Counted from the stretch's first letter, positions 27,939 to 37,527 are shown. The stretch: 64,000 nucleotides of DNA from an uncultured Tenacibaculum sp. (GCF_947495995.1 NZ_CANMAX010000003.1:310001-374000); one strand, 5' to 3'. Notes: generated from the letters alone by a model not told the origin. Made by a program: numbers and translations.

Positions 27939-29231
27939 AAAAAGTGTTTTATAATCGTTTTCTTGAAATATTTCAGGAATTAGAATTTCTTGTAAAATAC
28001 ACTTATCAAGAATGAAAGAGAATACCTTTTCATGCAATTGACTTGGAGTGTACGTTTGTTTGATGTCGTCGTCTGCTAACAATTGATTACATAAATCTAC
28101 GGTTGAAATTTCTTCTTCAAAGTAGAAAACTAGATTTTCCCAATCAACAAGTTCAAGTATTTCAACTTTGTTCATTTGCGGACTTATAAATTCTAACACA
28201 GAAGTAGTTTCTCTTTCCGTGAATTTTACCGTTGGGTTTAATTTGAATTTAGTTTTATATAAAGTTTCTATTTCGTTAGATCTTAGATAATCGTATACGT
28301 TAAATAGATATTTTTTTCTTCGTTCAGATATTTCAAAACGATTTTCCCAAAGTGAATTTTCAATTCCCTTTTTGGTAATGTTTTCATAGGCTTCAGGATA
28401 TTCATACATCAATAAAGCCTCGATTTGTTCACAAGCATGCAACGACTTTTTGGCGTAACCAATAGCGTGTACATAATTTGTTTGAAAACCAGCAAGATGA
28501 AAATTGGTCAGTTTTGAGAAATTAGGATCTACATTTTCTAGTAATGAATGAATTTCAATTTCATTCTTACTCGCAATAGCATGACCTAAGAATTGCTCAA
28601 ATATCATATTAAACATTCCAACATCTATTTTTGGGAATAAATGCTCGTTTTTATGAATCATTTCTAAAGCTTTTGCATGGAGTTTTTTATAAAAATCAGT
28701 GTTGTTTCCACCAATAACTCCAGCATTAAAAGCCAAGATTCTTTTGTTGTTATACAAAGAGTTTATAATTTCTGTTGGAACGAAATCAAATATTTTTAAA
28801 ATAGCATCTAATGTTTCTTGATAAACAGGGTAATTGTCTTCTATATTCTGACAAAAAATAGCTCCATTTATTTTAGCTTCAGGAAACTTCTCCCAAATAA
28901 AAACATCAGTATCTACATGAATGAAAGGTTTGTCTTGTAAACTATAAGTATAAAGTTTTGGTAATGCCCAAAGATTGGCATCAAATTCATTTAATTCATC
29001 TAGTGTAGTATGAATTTCTGTGTAAGGTAAGTCTAGAATATCACCAAGTATTTTCTTTCCGTATTCGTCAGTATACAATGTAATTTCACCATAATGTTCT
29101 TTAAATTTTAAACAGCTTAAAGCAATACTATAGTAGAAGTATTTTTCGTCTAACCAACCTCCTTTAAATCGAGCGTTCGGATGGTTAGAGTTTTTTAAAA
29201 AAGGTTTAGACCAAAAACTTTGTACAATCAT
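27906..29231 (-). CDS. DUF6734-like protein, probable glycosyltransferase-type fold
   Basis: 441 aa, soluble. The N-terminal half resembles GT-A glycosyltransferase-like proteins: MIVQSFWSKPFL start, ITLYTDEYGKKILGDIL, and a DxD in FIHVDTDVFIW (Asp107, Asp109). I assign DUF6734 from memory of the N-terminal pattern and cannot verify it by search. The C-terminal about 120 residues are of unknown type. It lies 69 nt downstream of a Cys-rich double-glycine peptide gene with a hairpin between them. The C-terminal codons overlap the uracil-DNA glycosylase gene by 33 nt. Confidence 0.7.
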   Translation of the reverse strand: MIVQSFWSKPFLKNSNHPNARFKGGWLDEKYFYYSIALSCLKFKEHYGEITLYTDEYGKKILGDILDLPYTEIHTTLDELNEFDANLWALPKLYTYSLQDKPFIHVDTDVFIWEKFPEAKINGAIFCQNIEDNYPVYQETLDAILKIFDFVPTEIINSLYNNKRILAFNAGVIGGNNTDFYKKLHAKALEMIHKNEHLFPKIDVGMFNMIFEQFLGHAIASKNEIEIHSLLENVDPNFSKLTNFHLAGFQTNYVHAIGYAKKSLHACEQIEALLMYEYPEAYENITKKGIENSLWENRFEISERRKKYLFNVYDYLRSNEIETLYKTKFKLNPTVKFTERETTSVLEFISPQMNKVEILELVDWENLVFYFEEEISTVDLCNQLLADDDIKQTYTPSQLHEKVFSFILDKCILQEILIPEIFQENDYKTLFLSQNFVNSVL

Positions 29232-29258
29232 AATAGGTAAGGTTTTACAAGATGAAGA

Positions 29259-29281
29259 AGAGATGAGTAAAACTCATCTCT
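29259..29281 (-). terminator. Hairpin between the leader-peptide gene and DUF6734
   Basis: 10-bp perfect stem (29259-29268 with 29272-29281), 3-nt loop. On the minus strand the downstream run is T-rich but imperfect, so it may be a partial terminator or an mRNA-stabilising end for the peptide transcript. Confidence 0.6.
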
Positions 29282-29300
29282 ATATAATTGAATTGTTTGC

Positions 29301-29534
29301 TTAACAGCTTACACAGTAATTAGAAGCAAATTGTGGTGCGTAATATTTATAACGTCTGTCGTTAGTACATCCGTTTACATTAATAACTCCATGACTTTGA
29401 GACACGCTACTTGGACAACAAACGAAGAAACAGCTGTAATCGTAGTTATAATCGTATCCTCCAGAGATTGTTTTAGACTCTTCCTTAGATAAAAGAATTG
29501 CTCCTTTTACTTTGTTTAAAAAATCATTTTTCAT
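29301..29534 (-). CDS. Double-glycine-leader Cys-rich peptide precursor
   Basis: 77 aa. Residues 1-26 form a leader ending LLSKEESKTISGG, the pattern of Bacteroidota GG-type leaders that are cleaved by peptidase-containing ABC transporters. The 51-residue core is Tyr/Asn/Ser-rich with six Cys (35, 39, 40, 56, 74, 77), enough for three disulfides or thioether links. No signal peptide. No transporter or radical-SAM gene is within the window nearby; the following gene on the same strand is DUF6734. The core is of unknown activity (bacteriocin-like or signalling peptide). Confidence 0.75.
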   Translation of the reverse strand: MKNDFLNKVKGAILLSKEESKTISGGYDYNYDYSCFFVCCPSSVSQSHGVINVNGCTNDRRYKYYAPQFASNYCVSC

Positions 29535-29955
29535 TTTTATTTGATTTAATTTATTACCTACTCGTAAGCTTTTCGGTTTCCGCTATATAAGATAAAAGTG
29601 AAGTTTAAAGACGTTTACTTTTTATTGGTCTGGATTGCGCAATCTATTTTTAATAGATGTTTTCAAATGCTGAAATCATCGATTTGAGTGTATAATAGGA
29701 AAGAGTGAAAAATGAAATTTCTAGCAATTCATATGAAATTAAAACTTCATAAATCTTTCATAACTCTTTTGGGTTTTATTTAATAAAACCTGTTGAATTT
29801 TAAATTTACAAGAAAAAAACAGTGAAAAATAAATGGAAATCTTAAAGTTTAGCACTATCACGTTTTCGTGTTGATAACTTTTGGTGTAAATATTAGAAAA
29901 ACGACTTTATGCTTTAGTAACATAAATGAATTCTTATTTTTAAGAAAAAAAAAGA
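29535..29955. other. 421-bp AT-rich intergenic region, no gene seen
   Basis: Divergent space between the peptide gene and the KAP NTPase. It presumably holds both promoters but I see no convincing TTTG/TAnnTTTG pair. A 23-codon ORF at 29712 has no supporting signal. No tRNA or repeat found. Confidence 0.6.
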
Positions 29956-31401
29956 ATGGCTAAAATACTCCCGAACTTACCAATAGATAAATTAACCAAA
30001 GAAAACGATTATATAGGAATATTAACCAAAGGAGATATCATCAAAAATTTTTTTCTAACTCATAAACATGATTTTAATAGAGTTAAATTTTTTGCATTAT
30101 ATGGAGAATGGGGAAGTGGAAAAAGTACCTTAATGAAATATTTAGAAGAAGAATTAAAAGATTCCTTCAATACTTTTTTCTTTGAAGCGTGGGAATATGA
30201 AAGTGATCACAACTTACCAAAATCTTTATTAGAGTTTTTGAATTATAAATCAGATACTAAAGTCGATACCTTTTTTAAGAATGGAGCTAAACTTTTAGAA
30301 GGTTTTGCAAGATCAATTACATTTAAAACTCCTGTTTTTAATATTAATTCAGATAAAATTATAGAAAGTGTTGAAGAGAATTCGTTTTTTGAATTGAAGC
30401 AGAGATTCAAAGAAGATTTTGAATCATGGGAGAATAAGATAACAGAGTGTGATAAATGTCCAAAATATAATATTGTCTTTATAGATGACTTAGATCGTTG
30501 TGAACCAGAAAATGTTTTGAATTTATTATCGGCAATTAAATTATTTTTTACTTACGGAAAGAAAACTATTTTCTTGTGTGGAATAGATAAAAAAGCAGTA
30601 GATGAAGCAGTGAAAACTAAATATAAAGATGTTGTGAAAGCAAATGAGTATTTAGAAAAGGTGTTTGATATATCTTTTTCAATGCCTAAGGAAAATGATA
30701 TAAGTAAGCTTATTAAAACATATTTTAATAAAGAGGAGTATTTTGATGTCAATGGTGAAAAAATAGATTTACCTAATGAAATAACAATATTTTTAAAAGC
30801 TTTAAAGTTTGAAAACCCTAGAAGAATAAAGAAAATTTTAAATAAATATTCATTAATTACATCTTTAAAAGAGCAAAATAACGAAACTTATAATTTGCCT
30901 AATATCATTACTGAAAACTCAGGAACTTTATTTGAAACATTATTAACATTGTATTTACTAATAATTAAAGAATTTGAATTACAGATTTTCGATAGTTTTT
31001 TAGATTTAATTTTTAAAAAACAAAGTATAAAAATGGCCTTAGAAAATTATTTTAACAAAAGTTCTAATTCGAATGAATTTTTTCGAGAATATGCTAAAAT
31101 AATAGATGTGATAAATAAGGCAGTAGATAAAAATATTATCAATCAAAAAATTTCAACTTTTGGTTTTACGGATTTTGCTACCATTTTTTTACCATTTAAT
31201 TTAAATAGCATTACGCCTAATAGTTTAGACAAATTAGATTTATTTAATACTGGAGTATCTATTAAGGAGAAAAAAATAGACTTTTATTTTTGTGTTTTTT
31301 TTATAAATAGTAATAGAATATCAAACATTATAAATAAAGATCGCAAAAACTACAATTATTCTTTAATGGATTATAAAAGAATGATTGTGAATCTATCGTA
31401 A
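29956..31401 (+). CDS. KAP-family P-loop NTPase
   Basis: 481 aa. Walker A GEWGSGKST (50-58), the conserved FEAWEYE aromatic motif (75-81), Walker B IVFIDDLDRCEP (173-184), and a sensor region IFLCGIDKKAV make a complete KAP NTPase core. Unlike many KAP proteins, I see no transmembrane pair inserted between Walker A and B, so it is probably cytoplasmic. The C-terminal about 200 residues are helical and unrecognised. It is noticeably more AT-rich than polA next door, which suggests horizontal acquisition. Some KAP NTPases act in phage defence; here it is alone. It ends 6 nt from the convergent polA stop. Confidence 0.88.
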   Translation: MAKILPNLPIDKLTKENDYIGILTKGDIIKNFFLTHKHDFNRVKFFALYGEWGSGKSTLMKYLEEELKDSFNTFFFEAWEYESDHNLPKSLLEFLNYKSDTKVDTFFKNGAKLLEGFARSITFKTPVFNINSDKIIESVEENSFFELKQRFKEDFESWENKITECDKCPKYNIVFIDDLDRCEPENVLNLLSAIKLFFTYGKKTIFLCGIDKKAVDEAVKTKYKDVVKANEYLEKVFDISFSMPKENDISKLIKTYFNKEEYFDVNGEKIDLPNEITIFLKALKFENPRRIKKILNKYSLITSLKEQNNETYNLPNIITENSGTLFETLLTLYLLIIKEFELQIFDSFLDLIFKKQSIKMALENYFNKSSNSNEFFREYAKIIDVINKAVDKNIINQKISTFGFTDFATIFLPFNLNSITPNSLDKLDLFNTGVSIKEKKIDFYFCVFFINSNRISNIINKDRKNYNYSLMDYKRMIVNLS

Positions 31402-31407
31402 TTTAAT

Positions 31408-34221
31408 TTAATGCGCTTCTAACCAATTTTCTCCTAAACCAATTTCAACATCTAAAGGAACAGCTAGTTTAAAAGCATTTTCCATTTCATGTTTAATAAT
31501 TGGTTTAATCGTTTCTAATTCGTCTTTATGAGCATCAAAAACCAATTCATCATGTACCTGTAATAACATTTTTGATTTAAATCCTTCTTTCTTAAATCGT
31601 TCATGAATATTAATCATGGCTAATTTAATGATGTCTGCTGCACTTCCTTGAATAGGAGCATTTACGGCATTTCGTTCTGCTGCACCACGTACAATTGCGT
31701 TTCTAGAATTAATATCTTTCAAATAACGTTTTCTTCCAAGAACAGTTTCCACATAACCATTATCACGAGCAAAATCTACTTGTTTTGCCATGTAAGCTTT
31801 TAGTTTTGGATATGTTTTATAATAAGCTTCAATTAATTCTTTAGATTCTGAACGCGTTAAATTTGTTTGATTACTTAATCCGAAGGCAGAAACACCATAA
31901 ATAATTCCGAAGTTTACAGTTTTTGCATTACTACGTTGTTCACGAGTAACTTCATCTAGTGCTACATTAAATACTTTTCCGGCTGTAGAAGCATGAATAT
32001 CTTCTCCGTCTTGGAAAGCTTTAATCATAGTTTCTTCTTCACTTAACGCAGCAATAATTCGAAGTTCTATCTGACTGTAATCGGCAGCTAATAAGGTATA
32101 ATTTTCGTCTTTCGGAATAAAAGCCTTACGAACTTCTTGTCCGCGTTTTGTGCGAATAGGAATATTCTGTAAGTTCGGATTATTAGAACTCAATCTTCCT
32201 GTTGCAGCTACAGCTTGTGCGTATACAGTATGAACTCTATTCGTTTTCGGATTTAATTCATTTGGTAACGCATCAACATAAGTACTTTGTAGTTTTTTAC
32301 ATTGTCTGTATTCTAAAATATCAGCAACAATTTTATGTTCTTTTAAAGCTGATAAAATATCTTCTGCAGTAGAATATTGTCCCGTTTTTGTTTTCTTAGG
32401 TTTGTCTACTAATTTTAATTTTTCAAATAAAATCGGACCTAATTGTTTTGGTGAAGCAATATTAAATTCTTCACCAGCTTGTTCGTAAACAGATTTCTCT
32501 AAGCTTTCAATTTCACTAGAAAGTTCTTTAGAGAATGAACCTAAATATTCAGTATTTAAGTTAATTCCTTCAATTTCCATAGCGGTAAGTACAGAAACTA
32601 AAGGTAATTCTACAGTATTAAAAAGTTTAGTAAGTTTTCCTTCTGCTAATTCTTTAACAAAGTGTTCTTTTAATTGTAACGTAATATCTGCGTCTTCTAC
32701 AGCGTATTCTGTTTGTTTTTCTAATTCAACAACACGCATAGAAAGCTGGTTTTTCCCTTTTTTACCAATTAAATCAGTAATAGGAACAGCTTGATAATTT
32801 AAGTATGTTTCTGCAAGAATATCCATACCATGACGCATATCTGGATTAATCAGATAATGAGCAATCATAGTATCAAACAATTTCCCTTCTACAGGAATAT
32901 TATAATTAGATAATACTTTAATGTCGTATTTTATATTATGACCAATCTTTTCAATCTTTTCATTTTCAAAGAATGGTAAGAACTCATTTAAAATAGTTAG
33001 AGTTTCTTCTTGATCTTCAGGAAAAGCTACATAATAACCTTTGCCAGCTTCCCAAGAAAAAGCAATACCAATTAATTCTACTTCTAAAGCTTTTAAACCT
33101 GTAGTTTCAGTATCAAAACAAACCGAAGTTTGTTGTAATAATTTAGAAAGTAATAATTTTCTAGAAAGTGGTGTGTTCACCAATTGATAGAAATGAGATG
33201 TATTGTTTATGGTTCTGAAACCATTAATTTCTTCAGTTTTATTTCCTCCTCCTGGAGTAGCAAACAAATCAAACTGAGCTGGGTTAGAAGCTTTTGATAC
33301 AGTCTTTGTAGCTGTAGTAGTATCTGCTGCAGGTGTTGCTCCAAAAGTTTTTAAGAAATTATCTGTTAATCTTCTAAACTCAAGTTCAGTAAAAATCGCT
33401 TTTGTCTTTTCTATATCTGGTTGCTCAAAAATTAGTTTATCCTGTTCTAATTCAACAGGAACATCGAGCATAATTGTTGCTAGTTTTTTAGAAAGTAAAC
33501 CTAATTCTTGATTCGCTTCTACTTTCTCTTTCATTTTACCTTTTAGCTCATGAATGTTTTCAAACAAGCCTTCCATACTTCCATAAGCGGCAAGGAATTT
33601 TTTAGCTGTTTTTTCTCCAACACCAGGCAAACCAGGAATGTTGTCGACAGAATCTCCCATCATTCCTAAAAAGTCAATTACTTGCTCTGGTCGTTCAACT
33701 TCAAACTTTTTTTGAACTTCTTCAACTCCCCATTTTTCATAACCATTCCCCATTCTTGGTGGTTTGTACATGAAAATGTTTTCAGAAACTAACTGTGCAT
33801 AATCCTTATCAGGAGTTACCATATAAGTAACCAAATCTTCCTTTTCAGCTTTTTTGGCTAGTGTTCCAATAATGTCATCAGCTTCATAACCTTCCTTTAC
33901 AATTGCAGGAATGTTCATGGCTTCTAAAATTTGTTCTATATACGGAACAGCAATACGAATTGCTTCTGGAGTTTCTTGTCGGTTCGCTTTATATTCAGGG
34001 AACATTTCATTTCTATCTACACTTCCTCCACGATCAAAACATACAGCTAAATAGTCTGGCTTTTCTCTTTTGATAACATCTAATAAAGAATTCATAAAAC
34101 CTAAAATAGCCGAAGTGTCTAGTCCTTTAGAGTTTATTCTTGGATTTTTAATAAAGGCATAATAACCTCTAAAAATAAGTGCGTATGCATCTAATAAAAA
34201 AAGTCGTTTTTTAGTATCCAT
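31408..34221 (-). CDS. polA: DNA polymerase I
   Basis: 937 aa. N-terminal 5'-3' exonuclease (FLLDAYALIFRGYYAF ... GYEADDIIGTLA), a central 3'-5' exonuclease with FDTETTGL intact and thus probably active, and a C-terminal family A polymerase with DYSQIELR, the O-helix region RSNAKTVNFGIIYGV, and LQVHDELVFD. It fills gaps in replication and repair. It is a single gene, convergent with the KAP gene. Confidence 0.98.
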   Translation of the reverse strand: MDTKKRLFLLDAYALIFRGYYAFIKNPRINSKGLDTSAILGFMNSLLDVIKREKPDYLAVCFDRGGSVDRNEMFPEYKANRQETPEAIRIAVPYIEQILEAMNIPAIVKEGYEADDIIGTLAKKAEKEDLVTYMVTPDKDYAQLVSENIFMYKPPRMGNGYEKWGVEEVQKKFEVERPEQVIDFLGMMGDSVDNIPGLPGVGEKTAKKFLAAYGSMEGLFENIHELKGKMKEKVEANQELGLLSKKLATIMLDVPVELEQDKLIFEQPDIEKTKAIFTELEFRRLTDNFLKTFGATPAADTTTATKTVSKASNPAQFDLFATPGGGNKTEEINGFRTINNTSHFYQLVNTPLSRKLLLSKLLQQTSVCFDTETTGLKALEVELIGIAFSWEAGKGYYVAFPEDQEETLTILNEFLPFFENEKIEKIGHNIKYDIKVLSNYNIPVEGKLFDTMIAHYLINPDMRHGMDILAETYLNYQAVPITDLIGKKGKNQLSMRVVELEKQTEYAVEDADITLQLKEHFVKELAEGKLTKLFNTVELPLVSVLTAMEIEGINLNTEYLGSFSKELSSEIESLEKSVYEQAGEEFNIASPKQLGPILFEKLKLVDKPKKTKTGQYSTAEDILSALKEHKIVADILEYRQCKKLQSTYVDALPNELNPKTNRVHTVYAQAVAATGRLSSNNPNLQNIPIRTKRGQEVRKAFIPKDENYTLLAADYSQIELRIIAALSEEETMIKAFQDGEDIHASTAGKVFNVALDEVTREQRSNAKTVNFGIIYGVSAFGLSNQTNLTRSESKELIEAYYKTYPKLKAYMAKQVDFARDNGYVETVLGRKRYLKDINSRNAIVRGAAERNAVNAPIQGSAADIIKLAMINIHERFKKEGFKSKMLLQVHDELVFDAHKDELETIKPIIKHEMENAFKLAVPLDVEIGLGENWLEAH

Positions 34222-34458
34222 TAGTTATATAGAATTGAAGATTGTAAAACTACAAAATAGTTAGTTGCTCTGCGAGAGAATTACATGAAAATTGGAAACA
34301 ATACAAGCGTACTGTAAATTATGAATCGATAGAATTGTTAAGAATTAGAACTTAAACAATAGTTGTTTCTAATTGAAGTAAGCTGATTTTTCTGCTGAAA
34401 TTAACAAAGAATGAATAAAGAAGCCTTAACTTTTATGTAGTAAGTACGTGTTGAATTT

Positions 34459-34824
34459 TTAAGAGTTCTTCTTGTCTTTTTCGGAATGAAAAATATAAAT
34501 CCAAATGACACGAGATAGTTTAAAATTTACAGCAAATAAAAATAAAGATAGAGCAACAATACCACCAAAACTAACAAACCAATTTAAGTTTAGTAATAAT
34601 CGTAGTATAACAAATGTAGCTACACTTTCTGCAACAATTAAAGCATAACTTACATACATTGCACCAAAAAAGAAACCAGGTTCTTTTTCGTAGGTAAATC
34701 CACAATGACTACAATTTTGGTCCATTTTTCCAATACTAAACGGATTGAAAATAGAAGTCTTAAAAACATGACCTTTTTTGCAATTAGGACATTTGTTTGA
34801 GAGTATATTAATTAAAGACTTCAT
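34459..34824 (-). CDS. DUF983 membrane protein
   Basis: 121 aa. CxxC pairs at 12/15 and 38/41 form a zinc-ribbon-like N-terminus (KCPNCKKGHVFK ... NCSHCGFTYEKEPGFFFGAMY), followed by two membrane helices. DUF983 is widespread in Bacteroidota and alpha-proteobacteria, function unknown. A minus-strand TAATTTTG is placed 16 nt upstream. Confidence 0.85.
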   Translation of the reverse strand: MKSLINILSNKCPNCKKGHVFKTSIFNPFSIGKMDQNCSHCGFTYEKEPGFFFGAMYVSYALIVAESVATFVILRLLLNLNWFVSFGGIVALSLFLFAVNFKLSRVIWIYIFHSEKDKKNS

Positions 34825-34840
34825 GTAAATTATTTTGAGG

Positions 34841-34848
34841 CAAAATTA
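34841..34848 (-). promoter_or_regulatory. -7 element TAATTTTG for the DUF983 gene
   Basis: CAAAATTA on the plus strand reads TAATTTTG leftwards, 16 nt upstream of the start. It overlaps the left arm of a 7-bp inverted repeat (34847-34853 with 34869-34875). Confidence 0.45.
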
Positions 34849-34913
34849 TAAGTACCGTCTTAAAATAGACTTATACGAAAGTTGTTTATTTTTGTATTAT
34901 CGAGACATTTTCT

Positions 34914-35777
34914 ATGATTCCTATTCTGAATATTAATAATTTTAAACAGCAGTCATCAGCTAAAGATTACTTTTATAGCAATCATTTAGACGTACATTTA
35001 AAAAAGAATGTGCATCATTTTGAAAAGCCTCATAAACACGACTTCTATTTATGTGTTTTTATAGTTGAAGGAGAAGGAATTCATGAAATAGATTTTCATA
35101 ATTACAATATAAAACCAGGTAGAGTTTTCTTTTTAAAACCTGGTCAGACTCATTTTTGGAGTTTCTCTTCTACGGTTAAAGGATATATCTTTTTTCATAC
35201 GTTTGAATTCTTTAGTTTAAGTATGAGTGAATTACATTTAAATGAATTTCCTTTTTACACATTGAATAAATCTTACTTAGATCTTTCGGAAGATAAAGCT
35301 GTTCATTTTACATCTGTATTCAAAAATATCTACGAAGAATATAGTAATGATTTAGCTTTTAAAAGAGCTCGTTTATTAAGTTTAGTGAATTTGCTGTACA
35401 TCGATTTCTTAAGAATTTTTAATGAAAATACAATTCCAGATCAAAGTCAGTCGGCAAATGATTTACTGGTTGTTGAGAAATTGAATGTGTTAATAGAAGA
35501 GTATTACAAAACTGAAAGGAGAGCTTTGTTTTATGCTGAAGAATTAAATATTACAGTACGTCATTTAAACAGAATAACAAAAAAAGTATTAGGAAAGACT
35601 TTTACTCATTTGTTACACGAGAGAATTGTGCTAGAAATCAAACGTTTTTTAGTGCATAGTAAATTATCACTTGCAGAAATTGCTTATGAATTAGGTTTTG
35701 AAGATTATGCTAACTTTTCTAAGTTTTTCAAACAGAAAACAGATGAAAGTCCAACAAAATTTAGAAAGCGATATTAA
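34914..35777 (+). CDS. AraC-family transcriptional regulator
   Basis: 287 aa. N-terminal cupin-like sensor (HKHDFYLCVFIVEGEGIHEIDFHNY...KPGRVFFLKPGQTHFW, residues about 40-85) and C-terminal two-HTH AraC domain (about 190-287, ending AYELGFEDYANFSKFFKQKT). The cupin pocket suggests a small-molecule ligand. It is divergent from DUF983, so this pair may be under its control. Ligand unknown. Confidence 0.93.
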   Translation: MIPILNINNFKQQSSAKDYFYSNHLDVHLKKNVHHFEKPHKHDFYLCVFIVEGEGIHEIDFHNYNIKPGRVFFLKPGQTHFWSFSSTVKGYIFFHTFEFFSLSMSELHLNEFPFYTLNKSYLDLSEDKAVHFTSVFKNIYEEYSNDLAFKRARLLSLVNLLYIDFLRIFNENTIPDQSQSANDLLVVEKLNVLIEEYYKTERRALFYAEELNITVRHLNRITKKVLGKTFTHLLHERIVLEIKRFLVHSKLSLAEIAYELGFEDYANFSKFFKQKTDESPTKFRKRY

Positions 35778-35874
35778 CCAATTGATTAGAAATATTGAAT
35801 AGATTCTAAAATCTCGTTATGTTTTTTATGTAAATATTCACAATTACTTCAAAAATTAATACAGCTAATCACCG

Positions 35875-35882
35875 TATCTTTG
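35875..35882 (+). promoter_or_regulatory. -7 element TATCTTTG for the metallophosphoesterase
   Basis: TAnnTTTG match 24 nt before the ATG at 35906; no good -33 box. Confidence 0.45.
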
Positions 35883-35905
35883 CGAGGTTTTTAAAATTAT
35901 AACAT

Positions 35906-37129
35906 ATGCCTAGGTGGTTGATTTTTATTGTATTGGTGTCATTAGTTATTGCAGTGTTCGAAATTTATACATTTCAAGCTGTAAAAATGGTCACTAAAAA
36001 TAGATTGTTAAGATATTTATGGTTTGGCTTAAGTTTAGTGGCTTACATTAATTTCTTCTATACAATTATATCTTCAGATAGAAGTTCTGGGCAAACAAGA
36101 CAATTTCAATGGGCAGCTGGGTTTATGTTATTAGCATTACTACCAAAAGTTGTAATTGTACTTATAATGTTTGGTGAAGACATTGTACGACTTTTTCAAA
36201 AAGGAATTTCAATGGTATCTAGCGAAGCAACAAAACCTCTTGCAGGAAGAAGAAAGTTTGTAGCTCAGTTAGCTTTAGGTTTAGCAGCAATTCCTTTTGC
36301 AAGTATGTTGTATGGAATTTTTAGAGGGAAGTATAACTATAAAGTTTTAAAATATCAGTTAGCTTTTAAAGATTTACCAGAAGCATTCGATGGTTTTACA
36401 ATAACTCAAATTACCGATATTCATTCGGGAAGTTTTGATAATAAAGAAAAGATTCAGTACGGAGTTGATTTAATCAATCAACAACAATCGGATATGATTT
36501 TATTTACTGGTGATATTGTAAATAATTTCGCTCATGAAATGGATGATTGGATTGATGTGTTTAAGCAATTGAAAGCACCTCGAGGAAAATATTCAATTTT
36601 AGGAAATCATGATTATGGAGATTATTCTTCGTGGAAAACTGATGCTGATAAAGAAGCTAATTTTCAAGCGATAAAAGATATTCATCCAAAGATTGGTTTT
36701 GAATTACTACTAAATGAAAACAGATATATAGAGAAAGATGGAGAGCGAATTGCTTTAGTGGGAGTTGAAAACTGGGGAAAAGGATTTAAAAAAGAAGGTG
36801 ATTTACAAAAGGCTTCTGAAGGAATTAAAAAAGAAGATTTTAAAGTATTGATGAGTCACGATCCAACACATTGGGAGTTAAAAGTAAAGGAAGACGATTT
36901 TAATTACCAATTAACTCTAAGTGGTCATACGCATGGATTACAATTTGGAATCGAAATTCCAGGTTTTCTACGTTGGAGTCCATCTCAATATGTATACAAA
37001 CAATGGGCAGGATTGTACGAAGAATTTGGTCGTTATATTAACGTAAACAGAGGCTTTGGGTATCATGCTTTCCCTGGAAGAGTAGGTATTTGGCCAGAAA
37101 TCACAGTTATTGAGTTAAAAAAAGCTTGA
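35906..37129 (+). CDS. Membrane-anchored metallophosphoesterase
   Basis: 407 aa. About four hydrophobic segments in the first 140 residues, then a calcineurin-like phosphoesterase domain with the metal ligands in TDIHSGSFD, FTGDIVNN, LGNHDYGDY, MSHDPTHW and LSGHTHGLQFG. YkuE/YaeI-like members act on phospholipid-type substrates such as UDP-diacylglucosamine; the substrate here is not determined. Likely membrane-bound with the catalytic domain on one face. Confidence 0.93.
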   Translation: MPRWLIFIVLVSLVIAVFEIYTFQAVKMVTKNRLLRYLWFGLSLVAYINFFYTIISSDRSSGQTRQFQWAAGFMLLALLPKVVIVLIMFGEDIVRLFQKGISMVSSEATKPLAGRRKFVAQLALGLAAIPFASMLYGIFRGKYNYKVLKYQLAFKDLPEAFDGFTITQITDIHSGSFDNKEKIQYGVDLINQQQSDMILFTGDIVNNFAHEMDDWIDVFKQLKAPRGKYSILGNHDYGDYSSWKTDADKEANFQAIKDIHPKIGFELLLNENRYIEKDGERIALVGVENWGKGFKKEGDLQKASEGIKKEDFKVLMSHDPTHWELKVKEDDFNYQLTLSGHTHGLQFGIEIPGFLRWSPSQYVYKQWAGLYEEFGRYINVNRGFGYHAFPGRVGIWPEITVIELKKA

Positions 37130-37214
37130 TTTTCAGCTTTTTTCCAGTGTTTTTATGGGTTCTTAATAAAAAAATAGTAATTTTAGACACTGTATAGTTA
37201 AAATTTTTTAACAA

Positions 37215-37508
37215 ATGACAAAGTTTGGAGAAATCATTAATATTAAAAAACCGGTATTGATAGATTTTTATTTCGACTGGGACGATTCTGAAAATAATAT
37301 CGATACACTTCGAGATGTTGCTGCTGCTTTAGGAGATAAAGCTAAGGTGATAAAAATTGATATTAAAAAGAACGAAATTTTAGCATCTGCATTAAAAGTA
37401 AAAGGAAATCCTACATTCATTATCTATAAAAATGGAGAAATGATGTGGAGAAAAACAGGAGAGCAAGATGCAAATACCTTAATTGGTTTAGTACAGAAAT
37501 ACATATAA
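37215..37508 (+). CDS. Thioredoxin-fold protein lacking active-site cysteines
   Basis: 97 aa. The fold features are present: VLIDFYFDW where thioredoxins have the WCGPC site, the central helix, cis-Pro66 in KGNPTFIIYKNGE, and the C-terminal helix. The active site reads W-D-D-S-E (residues 22-26) and there is no Cys anywhere, so it cannot catalyse disulfide exchange. A structural or binding role is likely. Own terminator; 86 nt after the metallophosphoesterase. Confidence 0.88.
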   Translation: MTKFGEIINIKKPVLIDFYFDWDDSENNIDTLRDVAAALGDKAKVIKIDIKKNEILASALKVKGNPTFIIYKNGEMMWRKTGEQDANTLIGLVQKYI

Positions 37509-37527
37509 ATTCACTATATAGAATAAC

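Noticed and set aside
29712..29783. A 23-codon ORF in the gap before the KAP gene
   Set aside because: No promoter or terminator belongs to it and the peptide has no recognisable features; AT-rich DNA yields such ORFs by chance.
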